A stretch of 5,972 bases of DNA, from positions 1-5,972 of the forward strand of contig JAAZLV010000003.1 in assembly GCA_012799155.1 (NCBI GenBank). Reading direction: 5' to 3'. Each line of letters opens with the position of its first letter. The first letter of the stretch is position 1. Source of the stretch: Bacteroidales bacterium (GTDB lineage: Bacteria > Bacteroidota > Bacteroidia > Bacteroidales > Dysgonomonadaceae). Below are positions 1 through 5,972 of the stretch, one piece after another. A program made the translations under genes and the position numbers. The notes beneath the pieces were generated by a model, which was not told the DNA's origin, did no database searches, and saw only the letters and a list, made by a program, of their open reading frames with translations.

Positions 1-1397
1 CCTATAGGCAGCAAGATGAGTGCGCTGAACCACATGCCGAACCAATGGACCCACACACCATCGCGGGTCATTTTGTATCCCACGTTATCGACGATGTAGT
101 AGATGATGAAGAGGATCACCGAAATGACGATGGGAGTACCAAGACCTCCCTTGCGGACGATAGATCCCAGGGGAGCCCCTATGAAGAAGAAGAGGAGGCA
201 GGTGAAGGGGATGGTAAACTTGCGGTGCCACTCCACCCAATGGCGATTGATGGTCTTACGGGTGGTAGTCTTGTTGAGTGAGCGGAAAAGGAACTCGTTG
301 CTGTTGTTATCAGCCTTGTGAAAGGCGGATTGCAGTATGGATGACTGTTTGCTGTACGCCATCGACTGTAGCAGGGTGTCGGGTCGCGGCACCTCCGGTT
401 CCACGGATGAGGTGCGTGCCCTCAAGATCAACGAATCTTTCTGACTGGCCGGATAGCTGTTCCTGAAAGAGAGGTGGGAGTAATTTTTCATCAGCTTCCT
501 GTCAACCAGATTCACGCTGTCGAGAATCACTGTCATCGAGTCGATCGAAACACCCAACTGAGAAAGGTTCTTTGACACATAATTGCTTGTGGAACTGCCT
601 TCAATCACATCTTCACCCATCCGGTTGAAGTTGGCATCGTAAGCGATCATCATGGTCTTGGTGTCGAAATTCTCACGTGCGTAGGGCACAAAATCGGCAT
701 GATAACGTGATGAAGAGCCCTCAGTGAAGTTCTGGAACTGCTGTCCGCTATACATGGTGAAGATGAGCATGGTCTTATCTTCAGTCATGCTCATTTTCGC
801 GGAGTCACAAAAGATCACAGCCATGTTGTTGAAACCGCTTGCCACATCATAAATCAGCACATCATGAAGCATGCCTGTCTCACGATCTTTTTTTCCCACA
901 TATAGGTTGTAACCGTCAATCTCCTTGTAAAAGACCCCTTCGGGTACATCCAGCTCGGGTGAAGCCTGTCTGATCGATATCAGTAGCGAGTAGAACTTGG
1001 TCTGTATCCCGGGGAGGGCGTTGTTCTGAAAGAAGAAAGCACCCACGCTGATGAAAGCGATCAGAATGATGAGTGGCTTCATGGTCTTGAGCAAAGGAAT
1101 ACCGGCCGATTTGATGGCCAGCAGCTCCAGGCTCTCTCCCAGGTTCCCGAAAACCATGAGTGATGCCAGCAGGATGGAGAGAGGAAGTGCCAGTGGGATC
1201 AGGTTGAGGGCGGCATAAAAAAACATCTCACCAATGACATTCAGTTCCAGACCCTTGCCCACCATATCCTCCACATACTTCCATAGAAATTGCATCAGCA
1301 CCAGGAAGAGGCAGATGACGAATGTCATCAGGAAAAGCGGGATGAAGGTGGTCAGGATATACCTGTACAACCGCTTTATGTAGGTAATTCTATTCAT
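1..1397 (-). CDS. LptF/LptG family lipopolysaccharide-export permease (YjgP/YjgQ), C-terminus cut by window edge
   Basis: This is an inner-membrane permease of the LptB2FG type, which extracts LPS or lipooligosaccharide from the inner membrane and passes it to the periplasmic bridge. The frame is open from ATG at 1397 to the window edge, giving 465 visible residues. Three N-terminal membrane helices are seen (about 15-38, 58-83, 105-123). A long periplasmic region follows (about 124-394), then three more helices (about 395-414, 422-440, 450 onward). The cytoplasmic stretch ESLELLAIKSAGIPLL (88-103) matches the conserved coupling-helix region that contacts LptB. The periplasmic part is far longer than the roughly 150 residues of E. 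coli LptF or LptG; residues about 270-385 look like an insertion. The missing end holds the rest of helix 6 and any C-terminal extension. I cannot tell LptF from LptG here. The start fits, since helix 1 follows a short basic N-terminus. Confidence 0.93.
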   Translation of the reverse strand, partial: MNRITYIKRLYRYILTTFIPLFLMTFVICLFLVLMQFLWKYVEDMVGKGLELNVIGEMFFYAALNLIPLALPLSILLASLMVFGNLGESLELLAIKSAGIPLLKTMKPLIILIAFISVGAFFFQNNALPGIQTKFYSLLISIRQASPELDVPEGVFYKEIDGYNLYVGKKDRETGMLHDVLIYDVASGFNNMAVIFCDSAKMSMTEDKTMLIFTMYSGQQFQNFTEGSSSRYHADFVPYARENFDTKTMMIAYDANFNRMGEDVIEGSSTSNYVSKNLSQLGVSIDSMTVILDSVNLVDRKLMKNYSHLSFRNSYPASQKDSLILRARTSSVEPEVPRPDTLLQSMAYSKQSSILQSAFHKADNNSNEFLFRSLNKTTTRKTINRHWVEWHRKFTIPFTCLLFFFIGAPLGSIVRKGGLGTPIVISVILFIIYYIVDNVGYKMTRDGVWVHWFGMWFSALILLPI

Positions 1398-1434
1398 CCG
1401 TTTCGCACAAAAAGAGATCAGTCTGTTTTGATCA

Positions 1435-1442
1435 CAAAGATA
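1435..1442 (-). promoter_or_regulatory. Candidate Bacteroidota -7 promoter element upstream of the LptF/G permease gene
   Basis: The minus strand reads TATCTTTG, a perfect match to the Bacteroidota -7 consensus TAnnTTTG. It lies 38 bases upstream of the permease ATG, which would give a leader of about 30 bases. No TTTG sits at the expected spacing of about 19 bases upstream. A TTTG occurs only 7 bases upstream and another about 27 bases upstream, so the -33 element is poor or absent. It suggests the permease can be transcribed separately from the START-like gene. Confidence 0.42.
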
Positions 1443-1494
1443 GTAAAATCAAACGGAGAATTGTGGTTTCAAAAATGTAAAGATGATTAAAGCA

Positions 1495-1514
1495 ACTCGT
1501 TTGGTATGACGAGT
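1495..1514 (-). terminator. Weak hairpin after the START-like gene, possible terminator
   Basis: A perfect 6-bp inverted repeat (ACTCGT and ACGAGT) with an 8-base loop lies 4 bases beyond the TGA stop of the START-like gene. On the minus strand it is followed by TGCTTTAATC, which is not a proper U tract. The stem is short, so it may be attenuating or chance. Confidence 0.22.
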
Positions 1515-1518
1515 CACA

Positions 1519-1908
1519 TCAAACGCCAAGGCGCCTTTTGAGCAGCTCTACCTGTGATTCCCAGAGTGTGATGGCATCTCCCTTTTCATTCGGTTCGGCG
1601 AAATCGGTGATCTCGAGTGTCATCTCGCCGGATAGATCAAGCTTACGCAGGATAAATTCGAAATAGATGTTTTCATCCTCTTCGTCTAGCCAGTGATATC
1701 TGATGAGTGACTGGGGTTTGCTGTATACGATCTGTGCGTCGTTCGACGATTTACCCCACAGGAAAGTATAGCGTGTCTCCGTTTCATCCATCAGCACTTC
1801 ATCGGCAAACCACTCCGAGAGACCATCTATCTGGCTTATCATGCGCCATAAACTATTCAGGGTAGCGTTTCCCATCAGGAACTCGATATGAAACTTCTCT
1901 TTCGACAT
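1519..1908 (-). CDS. START-like domain protein (SRPBCC / AHSA1-like fold), function unknown
   Basis: This is a 129-residue, soluble, acidic protein with no signal peptide or membrane helix. It resembles the small START-like proteins of Bacteroidota that belong to the same fold class as AHSA1 (Hsp90 ATPase activator-like) and polyketide-cyclase/SRPBCC proteins. These form a helix-grip cavity that can bind a lipid or other hydrophobic ligand. Supporting motifs are GLSEWFADEV (29-38), YHWLDEEDEN (71-80), the strand LEITDFAEP (98-106), and a long C-terminal helix starting at ITLWESQVELLKRRLG, which is typical of the fold. The same frame extends upstream to a TTG at 1947, but ATG 1908 is chosen because MSKEKFHIEF starts directly at the first strand, as in relatives I recall. 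The gene sits between the deacetylase fusion and the LptF/G permease, all on one strand. No ligand or partner can be named from sequence. Confidence 0.85.
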   Translation of the reverse strand: MSKEKFHIEFLMGNATLNSLWRMISQIDGLSEWFADEVLMDETETRYTFLWGKSSNDAQIVYSKPQSLIRYHWLDEEDENIYFEFILRKLDLSGEMTLEITDFAEPNEKGDAITLWESQVELLKRRLGV

Positions 1909-1977
1909 TAGCCTTGTTAAAAAAATATGGGCCACAATATACAACAATTTTCCGGATCTTCATAGGAAAGCGTGTAT

Positions 1978-2004
1978 AAAAAAGGCAATGGCAGGGAGTA
2001 GCCT
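1978..2004 (-). terminator. Possible weak terminator after the NagB-like/deacetylase gene
   Basis: About 40 bases beyond the stop codon at 2042-2044, the minus strand carries AGGC, then a 14-base loop, then GCCT, followed by a run of six T at 1978-1983. The T run is good but the stem is only 4 bp, so this is a tentative call. If real, it would separate the transporter/deacetylase unit from the START-like gene. Confidence 0.22.
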
Positions 2005-2041
2005 CACACTCTGTCAGGTAAGGGAATCGTTCACCGGCACT

Positions 2042-4024
2042 TCACTCCGGGAGATACTCCACGAAAGCCTCAATGGCTTCGTATGAGGCCAATCCCAGCT
2101 TCCAGTAAGTATCGGCAGTAGTGCGGTTGCGTTCTTCAGAACGTTGCCAGAAGAGTCGTTCATCGTCGCCCAGAAATGGGGCGCTCTCCATCTGTGACTG
2201 GTGCCGGAGAATTGCATTTCTTTTCTGACGCAACTCCTCGGGAGAAAGGGGCACCGCCATCTCGATGTGGTCTATCTCCCACTCCATCCATGCTCCTCGG
2301 TACATCCATACGCGGCACTCCTTGAACCACTCCTCCTCTTTGATCATGTCTACGGAGGCAAGGATGGCGTCGAGACAAACCTTGTGTGTGCCATGCGGGT
2401 CGGCCAGATCACCTGCAACATATATCTGGTGAGGCTTGATGGTCTCGATGAAATCTTTCACAATCATCACATCCTTCTCGCTGATGGGGTTCTTCTTCAC
2501 CTTGCCGGTCTCGTAGAAAGGAAGATCCAGGAAGTGAACATTCTCTTCGGGGAGCCCTACATAGCGATCGGCTGAACGGGCCTCTTCGCGACGAATCCGT
2601 CCCTTTATGAAGAGGATGTCGGGGGTGTCGATATCTTCGTTGGTCTTCTCATACAAGAGATATCTGCGGATGCTCTCGTACTTCTCCAACAGATCCCTGT
2701 TCTCGGGTGTGAACTTCTTGCGCATGCTGTTGAGTACGGAGATGTAACGAATCACCTCTTCATCACCCACAGCGATGTTGCCCGATGTCTGGTAAGCCAC
2801 ATGTACTTCGTGCCCCTGGCTCACGAGTCGCTGGAAGGTACCCCCCATTGAGATCACATCGTCATCTGGATGGGGACTGAAGATGATTACCCTCTTGGGA
2901 TAGGGCTTTGCCCGTTCGGGGCGGTAGGTATCGTCAGCATCGGGCTTACCTCCTGGCCAACCGGTAATGGTATGTTGAAGATCGTTGAATATCTTGATGT
3001 TGACATTGTAAGCCGAGCCATAGAGAGTGATCAGTTCACTCAGTCCGTTGTCATTGTAGTCCTTGTTGGTCAGTTTCAGTATTGGCTTGTCCACCACCTC
3101 GCAGAGCCAGACAATGGCACGACGGATCAGCTTGCTGGTCCAATCGCAATTGGTCACCAGCCAGGGGCGACTGATACGTGTCAGCGCGGAAGCTGCTGCC
3201 AGGTCTACATATACCTTGGTCTCAGTATGTGTCTGCAATATAGATCCCGGCACCATGTCGCTCACGGGCCCTTCCACAATGTCACGAATGCTCTCTGCCT
3301 TCTGTTCGTTCCATGCAATCAATGCAATCTTGCGGGCGTTCATCATGTCATAGAGTCCCATGGTGATAGCACTTACCGGAACCTTGTCGAGTGAACCGAA
3401 ATTACGGGCGATGTCCTTGCGAGAGTCACCGTCGAGCATCACCATGCGTGTCTGGGAGTGCAGGCTGCTACCGGGCATGTTAAAGCCCACATTTCCCTTG
3501 CTGCCAAGACCCAGCAACAGGTAATCGAGTCCTCCTTTTTGTCGGAGACGTTCCTCATACTCCTCGCACTTTTCACTGATCAGCTCCTTCTCGGCAGTGG
3601 CATCGGGTGAGAAGATATTGGCCGGATCCATATCAAGATGATCAAGAAATACCTCTTTCAACATCTGTAGATTGCTAAAAGCGAAATCGAGCACTGGATA
3701 AAATTCATAGGTATTGAATACCACCAGATTGCAAAAGCTTACGCCCTTTTCCTTGTGGTGTCTCACAAGTTCTTCGTAGACAGGTACCGGCGATGCCCCA
3801 CCGCTGATGCCCAGCACAAATGGCTTCCCTTCATGCTGTTTTTGCAACATCTCCTGTACGATTTCTTCGGCAACATTCCTGGCGGCCGACTGCGACTCCT
3901 CATAGATTTCAATGGCCAGTTTTTCATACCGTGAAAGGTTGTACTCTTCAAAATCGTTCTCTGGCTTGTAGTATTTTTTCGGAACGCGATCAAGTGTTAT
4001 GTGTGAACTCAGATCCAGTCTCAT
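2042..4024 (-). CDS. NagB-like domain fused to PIG-L/LmbE zinc deacetylase (usually annotated glucosamine-6-phosphate deaminase)
   Basis: A 660-residue cytoplasmic protein without signal peptide. Residues about 30-280 form a NagB/SugP-isomerase-like domain, with the phosphate-loop-like LGISGGASP (71-79), a VVFNTYEFYP segment (101-110) and GLGSKGNVGFNMPGSS (172-187). Aligned by motif to E. coli NagB, catalytic D72, D141, H143 and E148 become N104, K176, N178 and M183, so deaminase activity is doubtful. Residues about 378-600 form a PIG-L/LmbE-type deacetylase. HPDDD (385-389) supplies the likely zinc ligands H385 and D388 and the base D387. IRREEA (477-482) and DPHGTH (542-547), with H547 the likely third zinc ligand, follow. 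A conserved-looking segment (about 284-375) joins the domains and I cannot assign it. The PIG-L part probably removes an acetyl group from an N-acetylated sugar or similar compound; the substrate is unknown. ATG 4024 follows an A-rich leader. The gene is 96 bases downstream of the transporter and probably cotranscribed with it. Confidence 0.96.
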   Translation of the reverse strand: MRLDLSSHITLDRVPKKYYKPENDFEEYNLSRYEKLAIEIYEESQSAARNVAEEIVQEMLQKQHEGKPFVLGISGGASPVPVYEELVRHHKEKGVSFCNLVVFNTYEFYPVLDFAFSNLQMLKEVFLDHLDMDPANIFSPDATAEKELISEKCEEYEERLRQKGGLDYLLLGLGSKGNVGFNMPGSSLHSQTRMVMLDGDSRKDIARNFGSLDKVPVSAITMGLYDMMNARKIALIAWNEQKAESIRDIVEGPVSDMVPGSILQTHTETKVYVDLAAASALTRISRPWLVTNCDWTSKLIRRAIVWLCEVVDKPILKLTNKDYNDNGLSELITLYGSAYNVNIKIFNDLQHTITGWPGGKPDADDTYRPERAKPYPKRVIIFSPHPDDDVISMGGTFQRLVSQGHEVHVAYQTSGNIAVGDEEVIRYISVLNSMRKKFTPENRDLLEKYESIRRYLLYEKTNEDIDTPDILFIKGRIRREEARSADRYVGLPEENVHFLDLPFYETGKVKKNPISEKDVMIVKDFIETIKPHQIYVAGDLADPHGTHKVCLDAILASVDMIKEEEWFKECRVWMYRGAWMEWEIDHIEMAVPLSPEELRQKRNAILRHQSQMESAPFLGDDERLFWQRSEERNRTTADTYWKLGLASYEAIEAFVEYLPE

Positions 4025-4068
4025 GATTTATTATTTTCTATTGTTTGATTTTACTGATTCATTAACAT

Positions 4069-4096
4069 CCTGCCTGGGAAGCTCTTTTCCTGCAGG
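4069..4096 (-). repeat. Imperfect inverted repeat between transporter and deacetylase genes
   Basis: A 28-base hairpin can form with an outer 5-bp stem (CCTGC and GCAGG), an asymmetric internal bulge, an inner 4-bp stem (GGAA and TTCC) and a 6-base loop. It starts about 25 bases after the transporter stop. No T run follows on the minus strand, so it does not look like a classic terminator. It could stabilise or partly attenuate the mRNA inside the proposed operon, or be chance. Confidence 0.35.
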
Positions 4097-4120
4097 TATA
4101 CTTTTCATCACTTAATATGA

Positions 4121-5503
4121 TTAGACGGCTGCCTCTTTTTTTCGGTCCATCTTCCTGGTGATACGTGCATAGAAGTAGAGTGCGATGGCCGAAATGGCAC
4201 CGATGCCTACGAAGACGTACCAGATATAATGTGCATGTTGTGTAGCAGCGGCATAAGTTACGCTGTCCACGACGCCCGCCTCATTCATGAAAAGCCTTGG
4301 ATCGGGGCAGTACCTGTCGAGCAGGAAGCCGGAGAGTCCGAAGGCGAAAAGGTAGGAGAAGAAGGAGTGAAGGTGGCTGAAACCCAGGTAGAGTCCCTCT
4401 TCACCGGTGGGTGCCTGCAGTGAGAAATACTCCAGGTAGCGGGGTGAGATGAAGCACTCCGCCAATGCCTGGAAAGCAATTCCTACGATCATCATAAAGG
4501 CAACGGGATGGAGTCCCAATATGGAGGCCTCCCCCACCTGTGTACCGAACGACATGAGGAGAGCCGAGAAGGGGATGATAATCATGCCAATCATCATGGA
4601 GGTGATGGCGCTCCGTTTCTTCATCAGCGAGGTGACAAAGTTGACCGCCAGGAAGACCACCAGTGGATTGACATTGGCATACCATCCGGGTGAGGCTGTC
4701 TCGCCAATCATGCGGATCACATACTTGGGCATTGTAGCGTACATCTGACTCTGTATCATCCAGAAGCCGCTCACGATGATGATCAGCAGCATCAGTCGCC
4801 CGTTGAGCAACACCTTGCCCATGGAGCGGCCAATCTCAAGAAAGCTCTTTCCTTTACCTTCCGTCTTTGTGGACTTGTAGAAGAGATAAACGGCAATCAG
4901 TGCCAGGAGAGTCATCGCTGCAGAGAAATAATTGAGGTAGACCAGTCCCTGGTCGCCCATGCTCCTTCTGAGGGGGTCCACAACCGTCTTGCCGGTGAAG
5001 GCACCAATGTTGACCATCATATAGAAGATGGAGTAGCCACGCGCCCTGTTCTCGGGAGTGGTTTCGCGCGCCACCGTGCCGGAGATGACCGACTTGATGA
5101 AAGCCCCGCCAATGACCACCAGAACCAGGGGTGCGATGATCGACCAGCGGAGGTAGCTCTCTTGCAGGCCGGTGTAAGTGGTGGTCATCTCATAGTCCAC
5201 CAGTCCCGCGCTTTCCAGCAGTGTGGGGAGGATGCCCAATCCGGCATAGCCCACGGTGAGCAGTGCGAACGCCAGGATGATGGCAGAACGGAACCCAATC
5301 TTATCGGCATAAGCCCCTGCAAAGAGGGGCAACAGGTAAAGCATGGCCGAGAAGATACCTGCAATGACACCCGCCTCGATATCGGAGAAACCCCACACAT
5401 TGGAGAGGTAAAGGGTGATGACGATGAATACGGCATAATAGGCCAGTCGCTCGAGCAGCTCCACAAAGTTGGCTACCCAGAAAGGTTTTGTAAATTTAAC
5501 CAT
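4121..5503 (-). CDS. MFS transporter, POT/PTR (proton-coupled oligopeptide)-like
   Basis: A 460-residue inner-membrane carrier with about 12 predicted helices (roughly 10-33, 44-66, 72-93, 120-141, 155-173, 188-209, 237-256, 279-293, 300-318, 332-351, 371-394, 426-446). POT-family features are visible. Helix 1 has ELLERLAYY (15-23), matching ExxERFxYY used in proton coupling. The loop AGAYADKIG (62-70) matches MFS motif A. Helix 4 carries K137 where POTs have a conserved lysine. Helix 10 has AECFISP (348-354), matching the conserved glutamate-containing motif, and NVNPLVV (277-283) resembles the POT helix-8 region. Many bacterial POTs have two extra helices between 6 and 7; here that loop is short (about 210-236), so this is a divergent 12-helix member. 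Import of di- or tripeptides or a related small amide by proton symport is plausible, but the substrate is not established. The C-terminus is basic and cytoplasmic. It is probably the first gene of a unit with the deacetylase fusion. Confidence 0.92.
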   Translation of the reverse strand: MVKFTKPFWVANFVELLERLAYYAVFIVITLYLSNVWGFSDIEAGVIAGIFSAMLYLLPLFAGAYADKIGFRSAIILAFALLTVGYAGLGILPTLLESAGLVDYEMTTTYTGLQESYLRWSIIAPLVLVVIGGAFIKSVISGTVARETTPENRARGYSIFYMMVNIGAFTGKTVVDPLRRSMGDQGLVYLNYFSAAMTLLALIAVYLFYKSTKTEGKGKSFLEIGRSMGKVLLNGRLMLLIIIVSGFWMIQSQMYATMPKYVIRMIGETASPGWYANVNPLVVFLAVNFVTSLMKKRSAITSMMIGMIIIPFSALLMSFGTQVGEASILGLHPVAFMMIVGIAFQALAECFISPRYLEYFSLQAPTGEEGLYLGFSHLHSFFSYLFAFGLSGFLLDRYCPDPRLFMNEAGVVDSVTYAAATQHAHYIWYVFVGIGAISAIALYFYARITRKMDRKKEAAV

Positions 5504-5550
5504 CGGCAGGGATATTATCAGTTATTTATATCGCATTTTTAAATTAACGA

Positions 5551-5558
5551 CAAAGATA
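5551..5558 (-). promoter_or_regulatory. Candidate Bacteroidota -7 promoter element upstream of the MFS transporter
   Basis: The minus strand reads TATCTTTG, a perfect match to TAnnTTTG, in an AT-rich gap and 47 bases upstream of the transporter ATG. The implied leader is about 40 bases. No convincing TTTG -33 box lies 19 bases upstream; that region is only A/T-rich. It is the likely promoter for the transporter and the deacetylase fusion behind it. Confidence 0.5.
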
Positions 5559-5607
5559 AATAAATATTTTAAATATATATCTGTTAAATACTCATTTTTA
5601 TATTGCA

Positions 5608-5972
5608 TTATTCAAGGTCGATGACGGTGATGCCAGCACCTCCAAACTGCACATGCTCATCTGCGAAGTGGCTCACACCATTCACAGTAGCCAGGTATTC
5701 GCGAATAATCTGTCTCAGTGCGCCGGTACCGGTACCGTGCAGAATGCGTACGCGTGCAGCACCCAACTGGATGGCATCGTCGATGAAGTAAATAACCGCC
5801 TGCAACGCCTCATCTCCCCGCATTCCCCGCACATCGATATCCTGTTTGAAACTGAGCTTGCGCTCGTGTATCAGGTCGCGAGTGTTGGAAGCCTTCTGTT
5901 CCCGTTTGATCTGGTTGTTGCTCACCCGCTCAAGTTTCTCCAGCGGGACAGTTGTTTTTATCATGCCGAAGG
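5608..5972 (-). CDS. mutS2: MutS2 family protein, C-terminal part with Smr domain (5' end beyond window)
   Basis: The last 120 residues of a protein whose frame is open across the right window edge. An ATG at 5964 lies in frame, but the two codons before it (Phe-Gly) continue a pattern typical of the MutS2 linker (FG.ikt.v.l..le), so it is internal rather than a start. The Smr domain spans about the last 80 residues. It opens with IDVRGMR (visible residues 45-51, equivalent to the LDxR motif linked to nuclease activity), continues with the helix DEALQAVIYFIDDAI, then ILHGTGTGALR (76-86, the HGxGxG signature), and ends GGAGITVIDLE (110-120). MutS2 proteins are MutS-like ATPases that lack mismatch-repair function. 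They act in suppressing recombination or, as shown in Bacillus, on collided ribosomes. The ATPase part is not in the window. The stop is TAA, followed by a 104-base gap without a clear terminator. Confidence 0.93.
   Translation of the reverse strand, partial: FGMIKTTVPLEKLERVSNNQIKREQKASNTRDLIHERKLSFKQDIDVRGMRGDEALQAVIYFIDDAIQLGAARVRILHGTGTGALRQIIREYLATVNGVSHFADEHVQFGGAGITVIDLE

Noticed and set aside
45..466. Three overlapping short plus-strand frames near the left edge
   Set aside because: All are antisense to the LptF/G permease, whose single frame is open through the window edge with clear membrane helices.
1416..1433. A 5-bp inverted repeat (GATCA/TGATC) just downstream of the permease -7 box
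   Set aside because: The stem is very short and contains the self-complementary GATC, so it is likely by chance; there is no other sign of an operator.
1909..1947. N-terminal extension of the START-like protein from a TTG at 1947
   Set aside because: The 13 extra residues come from an intergenic-looking AT-rich stretch, the start would be TTG, and the domain begins right at the internal ATG 1908.
2201..2575. A 124-codon open frame on the plus strand
   Set aside because: Antisense to the PIG-L domain coding region; its translation resembles no protein and the opposite strand is clearly coding.
2870..3394. A 174-codon open frame on the plus strand
   Set aside because: It lies wholly antisense to the NagB-like/PIG-L gene, whose motifs prove the minus-strand frame. 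Its translation has no recognisable domain, so it is a shadow.
5162..5542. A 126-codon open frame on the plus strand
   Set aside because: Antisense to the N-terminal helices of the MFS transporter and covering its promoter gap; no domain in its translation.
5559..5607. AT-rich stretch after mutS2 considered as terminator, origin or UP element
   Set aside because: It has no GC stem, no repeated iterons and no DnaA-box-like motif; it is best seen as ordinary AT-rich promoter-upstream DNA.
5608..5964. A free-standing 118-residue Smr-domain protein starting at ATG 5964
   Set aside because: The frame is open through the window edge and the residues around the ATG fit the MutS2 linker before the Smr domain, so the ATG is most likely internal.

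Overview
The window looks like a stretch of a Bacteroidota chromosome, probably order Bacteroidales. Three things point there. First, a fusion of a NagB-like domain with a PIG-L deacetylase and a stand-alone START-like protein are both types I associate with that phylum. Second, two intergenic regions carry the Bacteroidota -7 promoter element TAnnTTTG. Third, Shine-Dalgarno sites are absent or weak, and A-rich leaders precede the start codons. Base composition is roughly balanced and the intergenic gaps are AT-rich. I see no sign of mobile DNA, rRNA, tRNA or CRISPR.

All five genes are on the minus strand, so the transcriptional order runs from right to left. (1) 5608-5972 is the C-terminal end of a MutS2 protein with a Smr domain; it runs off the right edge. 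(2) 4121-5503 is a 12-helix MFS transporter resembling the proton-coupled oligopeptide (POT/PTR) family. (3) 2042-4024 is a 660-residue protein joining a NagB-like domain to a PIG-L/LmbE-type zinc deacetylase. (4) 1519-1908 is a small START-like (SRPBCC fold) protein. (5) 1-1397 is an LptF/LptG-type lipopolysaccharide-export permease that runs off the left edge. No gene-free gap exceeds about 135 bases.

The transporter and the NagB-like/deacetylase fusion probably form one unit: they are 96 bases apart, no promoter is evident between them, and a perfect -7 box lies upstream of the transporter. A plausible but unproven reading is uptake of a small amide-bearing or amino-sugar compound followed by cytoplasmic deacetylation. 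The START-like gene and the permease follow in the same direction, but the permease has its own -7 box.

The most notable point is that the NagB-like domain has lost all four residues that correspond to the catalytic set of E. coli NagB, while the deacetylase zinc motif is intact. The usual name 'glucosamine-6-phosphate deaminase' is therefore probably wrong for this protein. Otherwise the window is ordinary core-genome content, and I do not see a new multi-gene system.
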